From Antricoccus suffuscus (lineage in GTDB: Bacteria; Actinomycetota; Actinomycetes; Mycobacteriales; Antricoccaceae), in NCBI RefSeq assembly GCF_003003235.1, contig NZ_PVUE01000010.1, forward strand, positions 90,682-154,681: DNA of 64,000 nt. The letters are read 5' to 3'. A program made the translations under genes and the position numbers. Under the pieces are notes generated by a model that worked only from the letters and a program-made list of their open reading frames with translations, searched no databases and was not told the origin of the DNA. Each line of letters starts with the position of its first letter. Position 1 is the stretch's first letter. Positions 19,001 to 28,244 of the stretch are shown here, in pieces.

Positions 19001-19687
19001 ATGAATGGGCCACACGACATGGGCGGCATGCAGTGCTACGGCCCGGTCACACCCGAGCTAGACGAGCCAGCTTTCCATGCAGACTGGGAAAGGCGAGTCC
19101 TTGCCTATACGCTCGCGGTTGGTGCGCTCGGTCAATGGAACATCGACCAAAGCCGATCGTCACGCGAGTCGTTACCGCCGGTGACATATCTGACCAGCAG
19201 CTACTACGAGATCTGGCGGCGTGCCTTAGAAAATTACCTCGTGTTGCGCGGAATGGTGACCGAAGAAGAGCTACGCACCGGTCAGGCAAAGACCGAGCGG
19301 GCCAACGTCCCGGCCGCCGTCGCATGGGAGAAGCTCGAGGCCGGGTTCGATGCCGGATCGCCGTACAACCGCTCTGAGCGCGCCGCGGCGCGCTTTAGCG
19401 TCGGGGATCGGGTTCACACCCGCATGATCAACCCCGCCGGACACACCCGGCTGCCGCGCTACGCACGTAATCAGGTTGGCACCGTCGAGCGAGTGCACGG
19501 ATCGTTTGTCTTTCCCGATCGCAATGCTGCGACGCTGAGCGGTGAGATTGATAAGACTCCCGAATGGCTCTATACCGTCGTATTCGACGGTCGCGATGTT
19601 TGGGGTGCGGACACCGCTGACCACCTAATGGTCAGCGTCGATGCGTGGGAGCCCTATCTCGAACCAGCACAGGAGCTTGTGGCGTGA
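19001..19687 (+). CDS. nthB: Nitrile hydratase beta subunit
   Basis: Protein of 228 residues beginning MNGPHDMGGMQCYGPV, the hallmark of beta chains (usually GGMHGFGPV). It has the helical N-terminal half (YYEIWRRALENYLVLRGMVT) and the SH3-like C-terminal barrel (FSVGDRVHTRMINPAGHTRLPRYARNQVGTVERVHG) that closes over the alpha active site. It starts at the base after the alpha stop. Its 3' end overlaps the accessory gene by GTGA. Confidence 0.95.
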   Translation: MNGPHDMGGMQCYGPVTPELDEPAFHADWERRVLAYTLAVGALGQWNIDQSRSSRESLPPVTYLTSSYYEIWRRALENYLVLRGMVTEEELRTGQAKTERANVPAAVAWEKLEAGFDAGSPYNRSERAAARFSVGDRVHTRMINPAGHTRLPRYARNQVGTVERVHGSFVFPDRNAATLSGEIDKTPEWLYTVVFDGRDVWGADTADHLMVSVDAWEPYLEPAQELVA

Positions 19688-20064
19688 ACGCATCGAGCAC
19701 GTTGGATGAAATCGCTCGTAGTTGTGGCGACGGTTTTCCGCAGCCGCCCGCCGCGACGGACGAACAGGTTTTCGGCGCGCCCTGGCAGGCGCAGGTCTTC
19801 GCCATGACCGTCTCGTTACACGAACGCGGTGAGTTCACGTGGACCGAGTGGGCGCAAGCGCTGTCGGCACGGATCGCCCAGGCACGTGCCGCGGGAGATC
19901 CGGACGACGGTACGACGTACTACGAACGCTGGGCCGAGGCGCTCGAGGACGTCATCGTGGGCAGGTCGATCGGCAGCGCCGCGGAGCTCACCGACCTGCA
20001 GACCCGATGGCGGGCCGCGGCCGCGCGAACGCCGCACGGCACGCCAATCGTGTTGGGCGACTGA
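19684..20064 (+). CDS. Nitrile hydratase accessory (activator-like) protein
   Basis: Protein of 126 residues from GTG 19684, overlapping the beta stop. FGAPWQAQVFAMTVSLHERGEFTWTEWAQALSARI and YYERWAEALE match the small beta-subunit-like activators (P14K/NhlE type) that deliver cobalt to the alpha chain by self-subunit swapping in cobalt enzymes. This supports the cobalt assignment. Role inferred from family and position. Confidence 0.88.
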   Translation: MNASSTLDEIARSCGDGFPQPPAATDEQVFGAPWQAQVFAMTVSLHERGEFTWTEWAQALSARIAQARAAGDPDDGTTYYERWAEALEDVIVGRSIGSAAELTDLQTRWRAAAARTPHGTPIVLGD

Positions 20065-21068
20065 TGGCCCGCACCGTCGAACTACGCAGCGATACGTTCA
20101 CCAAACCCACCGACGAGATGCGCGCCGCGATGGCGCAGGCGGACGTCGGAGATGACGTCTGGGGCACCGATCCGACGGTCGCAGCGCTGCAGGAGAAGTG
20201 CGCGAGTCTGTTCGGGTTCGAAGACGCGCTGTACGTGGTGTCTGGCACGATGAGCAACCAGCTCGCGCTGCGGTTGTTGGTGGCTCCGGGGCAGGAGTTG
20301 CTGTGTCACGAAGACGCGCACATCGTGATGTACGAACGCGGGGCGGCCGCCGTACACGGACAGATCAGTACCCGCACGTGGACCTCTCCCGCGCCGGAAG
20401 ACGATCTCGACTGGATCGAGACGATGATCCGTGCAGACGGCTTCCACGCCGTGCCGACCGCCGCGATCGAAATCGAGAACACCCATACCGCGCGCGGCGG
20501 GATGGTTACGCCGGTCGACTCATTGCGGGCGATCCGCACGATGACCACGGTCAACGGCGTACGGGTGCACTGTGACGGCGCCCGGATCTGGAACGCGCAC
20601 GTCGCGTCCGGTCTTGAGCTCAGCGAATGCGGCAGCCTCTTCGACACGATGTCGGTCTGCCTGAGCAAGGGGCTCGGCGCGCCGATCGGCTCAGTTTTGC
20701 TCGGCACCCGCGACCAAATGGACGAGGCGCGTGAGATGCGCGCCCGACTGGGAGGTGGCTGGCGCCAGGCCGGGATCCTGGCCGCGGCCGGAATCTACGC
20801 GATCGACAACCACATCGACCGGCTCGCCGATGATCATCGTCATGCGCAACGGCTCGCATCCGCGGCCGGCACGCCGCCCGGACGCACTCAGACCAATATT
20901 GTGCTGTTCGAGGTGCCGGATGCATTGCACTTCGTCGATGAGGCGGCCGCCGAAGGAGTGCTGTGCAGCGCGGTCGCGCCCAGCACGGTGCGGCTGGTGA
21001 CACACCTGGGCGTGACCGAGGAGGACGTCGACTACGCCTGCGAGATCCTTCAGAAACTCACCGACTAG
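20064..21068 (+). CDS. ltaE: Low-specificity threonine aldolase
   Basis: Protein of 334 residues; its ATG shares a base with the accessory gene stop (TGATG). PLP fold-type I motifs: ELRSDTFTKPTDEMRAAM, GTMSNQLALR, CHEDAHI, HCDGARIWNA (Asp to pyridine N) and CLSKGLGAPIGS with the Schiff-base Lys. It cleaves threonine or allo-threonine to glycine and acetaldehyde. Tight coupling to nitrile hydratase is unexpected; it may simply ride in the operon or act on a related beta-hydroxy amino acid. Confidence 0.93.
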   Translation: MARTVELRSDTFTKPTDEMRAAMAQADVGDDVWGTDPTVAALQEKCASLFGFEDALYVVSGTMSNQLALRLLVAPGQELLCHEDAHIVMYERGAAAVHGQISTRTWTSPAPEDDLDWIETMIRADGFHAVPTAAIEIENTHTARGGMVTPVDSLRAIRTMTTVNGVRVHCDGARIWNAHVASGLELSECGSLFDTMSVCLSKGLGAPIGSVLLGTRDQMDEAREMRARLGGGWRQAGILAAAGIYAIDNHIDRLADDHRHAQRLASAAGTPPGRTQTNIVLFEVPDALHFVDEAAAEGVLCSAVAPSTVRLVTHLGVTEEDVDYACEILQKLTD

Positions 21069-21090
21069 GCCGCCGGGCGCATCGGGCGGC
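21069..21090. terminator. Possible short bidirectional terminator between ltaE and pknL
   Basis: Arms GCCGCC (21069-21074) and GGCGGC (21085-21090) flank a 10-base loop exactly between the two convergent stops. No T-tract, so termination strength is uncertain. Confidence 0.4.
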
Positions 21091-23102
21091 TAGACGACGG
21101 AGATGGTGACCGTCGAGCCGCGCTTGGCCTTCGCGCCACCGGACGGGTCTTGTTTGGCCACCAGATCGAGCGAAATAAAGACGGTCGTTTTCTGAACGGC
21201 GAACCCGGCCGCCTGCAGGGTTTCGGTCGCCTTAGCCGACGTCATGCCAATAACGCTGGGCACCGCAACCAGGTCTTGGCCTTTGGAGACGTAGATCGTG
21301 ACCGGTGCACCGGGCTGGGTCTGCGCGCCGGCGACCGGATCGGTGCGTGTCACCATGCCCGCCGGCACGGTGTCCGAGAACTCCTGAGTATCGCTCACCG
21401 TCGGCACGAAACCGAGACCTGTGAGGGCCTTGGTCGCCTCGTCCGGGGTCTTGCCGGTGACGTCGACGATCGGGATGGGCGACTTGCCGAGGCTCGTGAT
21501 CACGGTGAGCGTGCTGCCCGGTTTCATCTCGGTGCCCGGCGGCGGGTCGAAGTTGGACACCGTGCCGGCGGGATGCGTGTCGTCGTACTGTTTGTCCTGC
21601 ACGATCGTGATGCGGCCGCCGAACTCGGCTTTGAGCTGCGCGACGACATCGTCCGGCGACTTGCCGAGCAGGTCGCTTGACGTTGTGTATCGTTCGGGTC
21701 CCTTGGACAGCACGACCTTGACGTCGGACCCGCGCACTAGCCGGGTGCCCGACTTGGGTTGCACGGTGAGTACGCCGCCCTCGGCCACGCTCTCACTGAA
21801 CTGCGAATCCTGCAGGTCCAACGTGACCCCGGCGTCCTGCGCGATTGCGCTGACCTGTTTGCTGCTGGTCGCCTTGGCGAAGTCGGGCACCTTGGTCCAG
21901 CGGCCGTACTGGAACCACCAGAAGGCGCCACCAGCCAGGAGAAGTACGACGGCGAGGATCGAAACTGCCACGAACATCCGTCGTCGTCGACGCCGCACGG
22001 GGCGGCCATCGGCATTCGCCGGAGCATCCCGGCTGGGAGGAGCGGCGACGGTGGCCGGCAGCGCTGCTGAACCGACCGGCAAAACCTCGGAACCGATGAG
22101 CGCCGTATGCCCGGGACCGTGCGTGCCCGGCGCGGTGTCGGTCAGGTCCGCATCCTCGGTGGGTGCCCCCGCGGCGTCGAAGATCGGCCCGGTGAGCGCC
22201 TCCGGCACCGGTGGCGTCGGCATCGGAGTGTCCTCGAAACCGAGCAGAAGCCGGGCCCGGCGTACCTGCGCCAGCATCTGCTGGGCATCCACCGGCCGCT
22301 TGAGCGGGTCCCGATTGGTCGCCTCGATGACAAGGTCGTCGACCTCCCCGGGCAGGTCGGGGACCTCTTCCGACGGCGGCGGTACGTCGTCATTGACGTG
22401 CCGGTAGGCGACCGAGACGGCGTTGTCGCCGACATACGGCGGGCGCCCGGTCAACAGCTCGTACAGGAGCACACCGACCGCGTACACGTCGCTGCGGGCA
22501 TCGGCGTAGCCGCGCACGACCTGCTCCGGCGAGAGGTAGGCGATCGTGCCGAAAACGGCGCCGCCCATCCCGCTGTGGGTGGTGTGGGCGCTCTCGGCAA
22601 CGGCGCGAGCCAGCCCGAAATCAGCGACCAACAGCCGCCCTTCGTCATCGATGAGGATGTTTTCGGGCTTGATGTCGCGATGTACGAGTCCCTCGCGATG
22701 CGCTGCGCCCAGACCGGTCAGTAAAGCCTCGACAACGGTGAGGGCTTCGGCGGGCTTGAGCGTCCCGTGGGCTCGCAGTATCTCGCGAAGGGTGCCGCCT
22801 CGGACCAGTTCCATCACCAGGAAGACCGCGTTGTGGGTTTGATCGGTGCCTTGGTCATGAATAGTCACGACGTTGGGGTGCCAGATGCGTGCGGCCGCGC
22901 GTGCCTCGCGGGTAAAGCGGTGGATGAAGGCCGGGTCTCCCGCGAGGTCGGCGTTCATGATCTTGATGGCGACAGCACGATCGAGGCGGTCGTCATGGCC
23001 GATATAGACCTTGGACATGCCGCCAGTGGCTAGTCGGCGGAGCACCCGATAACGGCCATCGAGTACCACGCCGACCATCGGATCGGACGTGGTCGCGCTC
23101 AC
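21090..23102 (-). CDS. pknL: PknL-like membrane Ser/Thr protein kinase with PASTA repeats
   Basis: Protein of 670 residues. Kinase domain (about 15-285): VAIKI (K47), HRDIKPENIL catalytic loop, ADFGLA, and an activation loop with several Thr. A Pro/Ala-rich juxtamembrane linker follows, then RRRRRR and one membrane helix (FVAVSILAVVLLLAGGAFWW, about 375-400), then about four extracellular PASTA domains that usually bind peptidoglycan fragments or lipid II. Position opposite the Rv2175c-like gene fits PknL; M. tuberculosis PknL lacks PASTA repeats but corynebacterial PknL has them. Convergent with ltaE. Confidence 0.93.
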   Translation of the reverse strand: MSATTSDPMVGVVLDGRYRVLRRLATGGMSKVYIGHDDRLDRAVAIKIMNADLAGDPAFIHRFTREARAAARIWHPNVVTIHDQGTDQTHNAVFLVMELVRGGTLREILRAHGTLKPAEALTVVEALLTGLGAAHREGLVHRDIKPENILIDDEGRLLVADFGLARAVAESAHTTHSGMGGAVFGTIAYLSPEQVVRGYADARSDVYAVGVLLYELLTGRPPYVGDNAVSVAYRHVNDDVPPPSEEVPDLPGEVDDLVIEATNRDPLKRPVDAQQMLAQVRRARLLLGFEDTPMPTPPVPEALTGPIFDAAGAPTEDADLTDTAPGTHGPGHTALIGSEVLPVGSAALPATVAAPPSRDAPANADGRPVRRRRRRMFVAVSILAVVLLLAGGAFWWFQYGRWTKVPDFAKATSSKQVSAIAQDAGVTLDLQDSQFSESVAEGGVLTVQPKSGTRLVRGSDVKVVLSKGPERYTTSSDLLGKSPDDVVAQLKAEFGGRITIVQDKQYDDTHPAGTVSNFDPPPGTEMKPGSTLTVITSLGKSPIPIVDVTGKTPDEATKALTGLGFVPTVSDTQEFSDTVPAGMVTRTDPVAGAQTQPGAPVTIYVSKGQDLVAVPSVIGMTSAKATETLQAAGFAVQKTTVFISLDLVAKQDPSGGAKAKRGSTVTISVV

Positions 23103-23233
23103 GGGTCATATGGTACGGAAATTGACGGGCTATTGACCGTATCCCGCGCCGGTGTAGCCGATCCGGCGGAAACGCGGCGTCGGTCACATGGCACCCTGGA
23201 CACTGACTCGCTCGACGACCGAACCTGGACCTG

Positions 23234-23623
23234 ATGAACTCCGACACCGTGGCTTCCACGCCCGATACACCCGATACGCCCGAAACTCCGACACCCGAAA
23301 CGCGCTGGCTGACCACGGCCGAGGCGGCCGACGCACTCGGCGTCCAGCCCGCGCAAATCAAGCGGATGCTCAAGGACGGTGAGCTGCTTGCGGTGACCGT
23401 CGATGCGGTGCGCAAGATCCCCGCCGACCTCATCGTGGACGGCGTGGTCTCGCGCTATCTTCCGGGCATCATCACCTCGTTGCGTGATGGCGGGTACGAC
23501 GACGACGAAGCGGTTCGCTGGTTGCTGCAGCCGGACGAGTCACTCGGTGGCAACGCCGCGCTCGGATTGCATAAGTTCTTGCACCGTGAGGTCTCCCGCC
23601 GGGCGCAGGCCCTGGCCTTCTAA
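23234..23623 (+). CDS. Rv2175c-like helix-turn-helix DNA-binding protein
   Basis: Protein of 129 residues. The first 24 residues are Thr/Pro/Glu-rich with many candidate phospho-Thr (TPDTPDTPETPTPETRW), then a winged-helix/excisionase-type HTH (LTTAEAADALGVQPAQIKRMLKDGELLAV) and a C-terminal helical domain (GYDDDEAVRWLLQPDESL). Rv2175c is a known PknL substrate whose phosphorylation on an N-terminal Thr stops DNA binding. Divergent position next to pknL is conserved. Confidence 0.9.
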   Translation: MNSDTVASTPDTPDTPETPTPETRWLTTAEAADALGVQPAQIKRMLKDGELLAVTVDAVRKIPADLIVDGVVSRYLPGIITSLRDGGYDDDEAVRWLLQPDESLGGNAALGLHKFLHREVSRRAQALAF

Positions 23624-23636
23624 CGCGACCGCCAGC

Positions 23637-23954
23637 GTGGGTCACTGGACGTACACCGTCATCCTGATCGCCACCCTGGCCGCGGCCGCGTGGTTGCAGG
23701 CGCTGCCCGGCGTACACGTCCTCAACCGGCCGCGCCGACTTGGCCTGGCGTTGCTGCCGGGCCTGCTGTTCGTGGCGTGGGACATCCTTGCCGCCGAGGC
23801 GCATTGGTGGGCGTTCTCCGCGCGCTACACATTCGGCGCCCGGCTCTTTGGACTGCCGCTCGAGGAGCTCGCGTTCTTCCTCGTCGTACCGGTATGCGCC
23901 GTCCTCGGCTATGAGGCGGTCCGGGTGACGCTGCCGCGGGTCGGCAGACAATGA
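23637..23954 (+). CDS. crtYc: Lycopene cyclase subunit (CrtYc-like)
   Basis: Protein of 105 residues from GTG 23637 with three hydrophobic helices. The motif LPLEELAFF is the signature of the heterodimeric lycopene cyclases of Gram-positive bacteria. It needs the next gene as partner and works in the membrane. Epsilon-type cyclases (CrtYe/Yf) look alike, so ring type is not decided. The gap to the previous stop is only 13 bases, without a clear ribosome binding site. Confidence 0.85.
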   Translation: MGHWTYTVILIATLAAAAWLQALPGVHVLNRPRRLGLALLPGLLFVAWDILAAEAHWWAFSARYTFGARLFGLPLEELAFFLVVPVCAVLGYEAVRVTLPRVGRQ

Positions 23955-24247
23955 TCTACACCGTCGGGTCAGTCGTGGCGATCCTGGTGGCGCTCACCGT
24001 AGACAGGTGGCTGACCCGCGAACGGCTGGTGGCTACCAGAGTCTTCTGGATCGCGTACGCGATCATCTTTGCCTTTCAACTGCTCATGAACGGACTGCTG
24101 ACCGGCATTCCCGTGGTGACGTACGACGAATCGGTGATCTGGGGTCCGCGACTGGCGTTCGCACCGATCGAAGATCTCGGCTTCGGATTTGGTCTGGTGC
24201 TGTTGGTCCTTACGACGTGGTCGCGGCTGGGCCGGGTCGATCGCTGA
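23951..24247 (+). CDS. crtYd: Lycopene cyclase subunit (CrtYd-like)
   Basis: Protein of 98 residues, ATG overlapping the preceding stop (ATGA). Three hydrophobic segments and the motif [12 protein letters not shown] match the second half-subunit. Together with CrtYc it would cyclise lycopene ends. Its 3' end overlaps the convergent sigma factor gene by 38 bases. Confidence 0.85.
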   Translation: MIYTVGSVVAILVALTVDRWLTRERLVATRVFWIAYAIIFAFQLLMNGLLTGIPVVTYDESVIWGPRLAFAPIEDLGFGFGLVLLVLTTWSRLGRVDR

Positions 24248-25457
24248 GGGTGGCGCGGCGGCCTTTCAGAAACTGCCGTTCCGTTGCGTTGTCCGCCAGC
24301 GCGATCGCATCGGCGTACGCCGACCGCGCCTCGGCGTACCGGCCCAGTCGGCGCAGCAGGTCGGCACGGGTCGCGTGGTACAGATGCATCCGGCCGAGGT
24401 CGAGTCCGTCGACAATTTGTAGCGCCGCCGCCGGCCCATCGATTTCGGCCACCGCGATCGCGCGGTTGAGTGCCACAACCGGGCCCGGGGCAATTCCCAT
24501 GAGCTGGTCATACAGCATGACGATCTGAGACCAGTCGGTCGATTCGGCTGTCGGGCTGTCGCTGTGTACGGCGTTGATAGCGGCCTGGATCTGGTAGGGC
24601 CCAGGCATTCCGCGGCGGAGGCAGGATCTGACGAGAGTCTGGCCCTCGTCGATGAGGGTGCGGTCCCACCTGCTGCGGTCTTGGTCGGCAAGCAGCACCA
24701 TCGCGCCGGCTGGGTCGGTGCGAGCGGTGCGCCGGGAATGGGCGAGCAGCATCAGCGCGAGTAGGCCTTTGGCCTCCGGCTCGTCCGGCATGAGTTCGGT
24801 GAGCAGCCGGCCAAGACGGATTGCCTCGGTGCACAGTTCGCCTCGGTCGAGCAAGTCGCCGGAGCTGGCGGTGTAACCCTCGTTGAAGATGAGATAGACA
24901 ACGGCGAGAACCGATCCGAGCCGCCCTGGGAGGTCGGCGTCTCGCGGGATCTGGTACGGAATTTTTGCATCCCGGATCTTGCCCTTCGCGCGAACGATTC
25001 GCTGGGCCATCGTCGCCTCGGAGACGACGAAGGCGTGTGCGATCTGCGCGGTCGTCAGCCCGCCGAGCAGTCGCAGCGTGAGCGCGACCTGCGCGGTCGG
25101 CCCGAGCGATGGATGCGCACAGGTGAACATCAGGCGCAGCCGATCGTCGTACACGGCGCCCTCCTCAGATGCCTGGTCGTCGGTCTGCGTGCGCAGCAGC
25201 GACGCCTCCGTATGGCGTGCCGTGCGGGTCGACTCACGTCTGAGGCGGTCGATGGCGCGGTTGCGCGCGGTGGTAATGATCCAGCCGGCAGGGCGCGGCG
25301 GTATCCCGGAGTCCGGCCAGCGTTGTACGGCGGTCGCGAACGCATCCTGCACCGCCTCCTCCGCAAGGTCGATATCGCCGAGGAATCGGACGAGGACCGA
25401 TACCGCGCGGGCGTATTCCTCCCGGAAGATCCGCTCGATGTCCGACGTGGCTGTCAT
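24210..25457 (-). CDS. ECF42-type sigma factor with TPR-like C-terminal extension
   Basis: Protein of 415 residues. Sigma region 2 ([38 protein letters not shown], then [18 protein letters not shown]) and region 4 ([33 protein letters not shown]) are followed by a long C-terminal domain with [16 protein letters not shown] before region 4 and the conserved [10 protein letters not shown], typical of ECF42. This group is found beside DGPF/YCII genes and needs its C-terminal domain rather than an anti-sigma factor. It is the last gene of the carotenoid operon. Confidence 0.93.
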   Translation of the reverse strand: MTATSDIERIFREEYARAVSVLVRFLGDIDLAEEAVQDAFATAVQRWPDSGIPPRPAGWIITTARNRAIDRLRRESTRTARHTEASLLRTQTDDQASEEGAVYDDRLRLMFTCAHPSLGPTAQVALTLRLLGGLTTAQIAHAFVVSEATMAQRIVRAKGKIRDAKIPYQIPRDADLPGRLGSVLAVVYLIFNEGYTASSGDLLDRGELCTEAIRLGRLLTELMPDEPEAKGLLALMLLAHSRRTARTDPAGAMVLLADQDRSRWDRTLIDEGQTLVRSCLRRGMPGPYQIQAAINAVHSDSPTAESTDWSQIVMLYDQLMGIAPGPVVALNRAIAVAEIDGPAAALQIVDGLDLGRMHLYHATRADLLRRLGRYAEARSAYADAIALADNATERQFLKGRRATLSDRPGPAATTS

Positions 25458-25465
25458 TGCCGAGA

Positions 25466-25813
25466 TCAGCTCTCAGTCATGAACGGCCGCACCTCGATCG
25501 GAAGGGTCGTAGCGTGCGCGCACTTGCGGCCCCAGGACAGGGCTTCGTCGAGATCGGCCGCCTTGATGATGCTCAGCCCGCCGAGGTACTCCTTAGCCTC
25601 GGCAAATGGGCCGTCGGTCATCACGATCTCCCCGGACTGCTCGCGCAGTACGGTCGCCGTACTCTGCGAGTTGAGGCCATCGGAAAACACCCACGCCCCG
25701 GCGGCCTTGAGCTCTTCGTGCAGCGACTCGACGTCGCGCATGATCTTCTCCAGAGCCTCAGGCTCGGGCGTGGTCCCCTCGGGCTGGTAGACGCTGAGCA
25801 GGTAGTGCTTCAT
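25466..25813 (-). CDS. YCII/DGPF-domain protein, partner of ECF42
   Basis: Protein of 115 residues from ATG 25813 (GGAGG 9 bases upstream). The motif [20 protein letters not shown] is the DGPF signature. The family always accompanies ECF42 sigma factors and its role is unknown; a catalytic or sensing function is proposed in the literature. It starts 42 bases after crtB and 8 bases before the sigma gene. Confidence 0.9.
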   Translation of the reverse strand: MKHYLLSVYQPEGTTPEPEALEKIMRDVESLHEELKAAGAWVFSDGLNSQSTATVLREQSGEIVMTDGPFAEAKEYLGGLSIIKAADLDEALSWGRKCAHATTLPIEVRPFMTES

Positions 25814-25855
25814 CGCGGTGCCTCCTTGCTTCATTCGTACTCGGATTCTTACCGC

Positions 25856-26731
25856 TTATACGAACGACATCGCGTGTTTCGACAGGGTCTGTGCAACGGT
25901 TTTGAGCTTTTTCACTCTGGGGACGGTGTGCCGGACACCGATCACGGCGTAGTCGGCGCGTTCGATCTCGTCGAGAATTCCCCGATAGAGCTCGAAAGCA
26001 ATCCGGATGCATGGCTGCCCGGCGCGGCGTAGCAGCGCGATCCCTGGCTCTGCCTCGTCGTAGAGTCTGTGCGCCCGGCGCGTCGCGGACGCGATGACAT
26101 TGCGCAGCTCGCGCGAGTCGCCCACGCCCGGTTCGATCCCTTGTGCGACGAACTCCGATCGCGGGAGATAGACGCGGCCGCGTTGCCGGTCCTCGTCGTA
26201 GTCCCGGCAGAAGTTGGTCAGTTGAAATGCCTCGCCGAGCGCGGTCGCACAGTGCAGCGCATGCTCTCGGTCGTTCTGTACGCCGATGACCTGCGCCATC
26301 TGGAGTCCAATGACGCTTGCCGATCCCCATGTATACCGCGAAAGACGCTCCCAATCGGCGTATCGCGTGACCGTGAGGTCTTGGCGCATCGCGTCGAGGA
26401 AGTCATAGGTGAGTTGCGGGTCGATGCCGGCACGGCGGACCGTGTCAGCAGTGGCGGCGAACACCGGATGCGTCGTACTGCCTTGTCGTATTGCCTCGCG
26501 CCACATCGTGACGATGCGATCGAGCCGGTCCACCGGCGGCGCGTTTGCGATCGGCACGTCGACGATGTCGTCTATATAGCGGGCGAACCCGTAGAGCGCA
26601 TGGACGGCGTACCGCTCGCGGCGTGGCAACAGCTGGGTGGCCAGGTAGTAGCTGCGGCCGTGCCGGGCATGAAGCCGTCGGCACAGCTCGTAGGACTCGG
26701 CGAGGTCTCGGTTCGAGAGCAGTGCGGTCAT
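25856..26731 (-). CDS. crtB: Phytoene synthase
   Basis: Protein of 291 residues. Squalene/phytoene synthase motifs: YGFARYIDDIVD (first Asp-rich) and EAFQLTNFCRDYDEDRQRGRVYLP (second; usually NILRDxxED). It condenses two geranylgeranyl diphosphates to phytoene. ATG overlaps the crtI stop by 4 bases. The variant NFCRDYDED is unusual but keeps the catalytic Asp residues. Confidence 0.93.
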   Translation of the reverse strand: MTALLSNRDLAESYELCRRLHARHGRSYYLATQLLPRRERYAVHALYGFARYIDDIVDVPIANAPPVDRLDRIVTMWREAIRQGSTTHPVFAATADTVRRAGIDPQLTYDFLDAMRQDLTVTRYADWERLSRYTWGSASVIGLQMAQVIGVQNDREHALHCATALGEAFQLTNFCRDYDEDRQRGRVYLPRSEFVAQGIEPGVGDSRELRNVIASATRRAHRLYDEAEPGIALLRRAGQPCIRIAFELYRGILDEIERADYAVIGVRHTVPRVKKLKTVAQTLSKHAMSFV

Positions 26732-28239
26732 GGCAGATCGCCGGTGATGCGGGCCGCCGCCAGCCGACCGGAAACCAACACCATTGGTACGCCGACCCCG
26801 GGCGTCGTACCGGCGCCGGCGAATACGACATTTTCGAACACGCGCGGGAAGTTGCGCGGCCGAAACGGTCCGGTCTGAGAAACCTTGTGGGACAGGGAAA
26901 ACGGCGTGCCTAAGGGGAGCCCTTGGCGTTTCCAGTCCAGCGGCGTCACGCGCTCGATGACGGTGCAGTCACGAAGCGAATAGCCGCGTTCCGCCAGTCG
27001 AGCGACGATTGAGCCGGCGTAGTCGTCCTCGATGCGTCGCCAGTCGACCCGGCCGTGGAGGTTAGGTGTCGGCGCGAGCACGTAAAGAGTCTCTTGGCCG
27101 GGCGGCGCCAGTCCCGGGTCGGTGAGTGACGGATTGCTGACCAACAGACTCGGATCCGACATAGGGACGCCCCGATTGGTCAGCTCGTCGAACGTAGACT
27201 CCCACGCCCGCCCGAACTGGATGGTGTGGTGGGCGCGATCGGAGCGGCTATGCGGCAGGCGATCTGTGTCAACACCGAGGTGCAGCAGTAGACACGAAGG
27301 TGAGTAGCTCACCGGCCGCTGCGGACCGCGGCGGCCGAGCAGGGTGCGCATCGAGGAGCGTGGATCGGCGGTGACGACGACCGCATCTGCCTCGAGCGAG
27401 CCATAGTCGGTGAGGACGTTCCTCGCACGGTCGCCTGTCATTGCGATCTTCTTAGCCGTGGTGCCGAGCCGGAACGTGACGCCCGCGGCGCGAGCAGCAT
27501 CGGCCATCGCAACCGCTACAGCGTGCATTCCGCCGACCGGGAAATAGACACCGCCGACGACGTCCATGTAGGTGATGACCGCGTAGAGCGCGCGTGCGGA
27601 CTGCGGGCTCATCCCGGCGTAGAGCGCCTGGAAGCTGGCCAGTCGCTGCGTGCGCGGGTCGCGCAGGAATCGGGCTACTTTGCCCGCCAGCGAGCCGAAG
27701 CCGCCCATCGCGCATAAGGATGCGAAGTCCTTGCCGAGCAAGGCCACGGGGCTGTCGAAGTTGCGGTCGATAAATGCGCCGTACTCCACGTCGTACAGCC
27801 TGCGGCAGTAATCGGCGAATCGCCGGAAGTTTGCCGCTTCCGCTGCGCCGCAGGCAGTCTCAATCGATGCGACCGTCGCGTCTAGTGACGCGCCGACGTC
27901 GATGCTGCTGCCGTCGGCGTACACGGCCCGGTACGCCGGATCGAGCCGGATCAGCCGTAACCGGTCGGACATCGACTCCCCGACGGCCTGAAACGGTTGC
28001 TCGAGGATATCCGGCATGGTGAGCACGGTTGGCCCGGTGTCGAAGGTGAAACCATCGCGCTGCAGCTGGCCGCACAGCCCGCCGACCTCGGTGCGTTGGT
28101 CGATGACCGTCACGGTGCGTCCGGCGCCGGCCAAATGCAGCGCCGTACTGAGCCCGGCAAGTCCCGCGCCGATGACCACGACGTGGTCGGTTCGTCCCGC
28201 TACGGTCCGAAAGCTTTTGTGTGCAAGTGATGCGCGCAT
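26728..28239 (-). CDS. crtI: Phytoene desaturase
   Basis: Protein of 503 residues. FAD-binding VVVIGAGLAGLSTALHLAGAG near residue 20, FDTGPTVLTMPDIL, and the C-terminal carotenoid desaturase motif VVFAGAGTTPGVGVPMVLVSGRLAA. It introduces double bonds into phytoene to give lycopene. Coupled to crtB downstream; 5 bases after the GGPP synthase stop. Confidence 0.94.
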   Translation of the reverse strand: MRASLAHKSFRTVAGRTDHVVVIGAGLAGLSTALHLAGAGRTVTVIDQRTEVGGLCGQLQRDGFTFDTGPTVLTMPDILEQPFQAVGESMSDRLRLIRLDPAYRAVYADGSSIDVGASLDATVASIETACGAAEAANFRRFADYCRRLYDVEYGAFIDRNFDSPVALLGKDFASLCAMGGFGSLAGKVARFLRDPRTQRLASFQALYAGMSPQSARALYAVITYMDVVGGVYFPVGGMHAVAVAMADAARAAGVTFRLGTTAKKIAMTGDRARNVLTDYGSLEADAVVVTADPRSSMRTLLGRRGPQRPVSYSPSCLLLHLGVDTDRLPHSRSDRAHHTIQFGRAWESTFDELTNRGVPMSDPSLLVSNPSLTDPGLAPPGQETLYVLAPTPNLHGRVDWRRIEDDYAGSIVARLAERGYSLRDCTVIERVTPLDWKRQGLPLGTPFSLSHKVSQTGPFRPRNFPRVFENVVFAGAGTTPGVGVPMVLVSGRLAAARITGDLP

Positions 28240-28244
28240 TGAAG

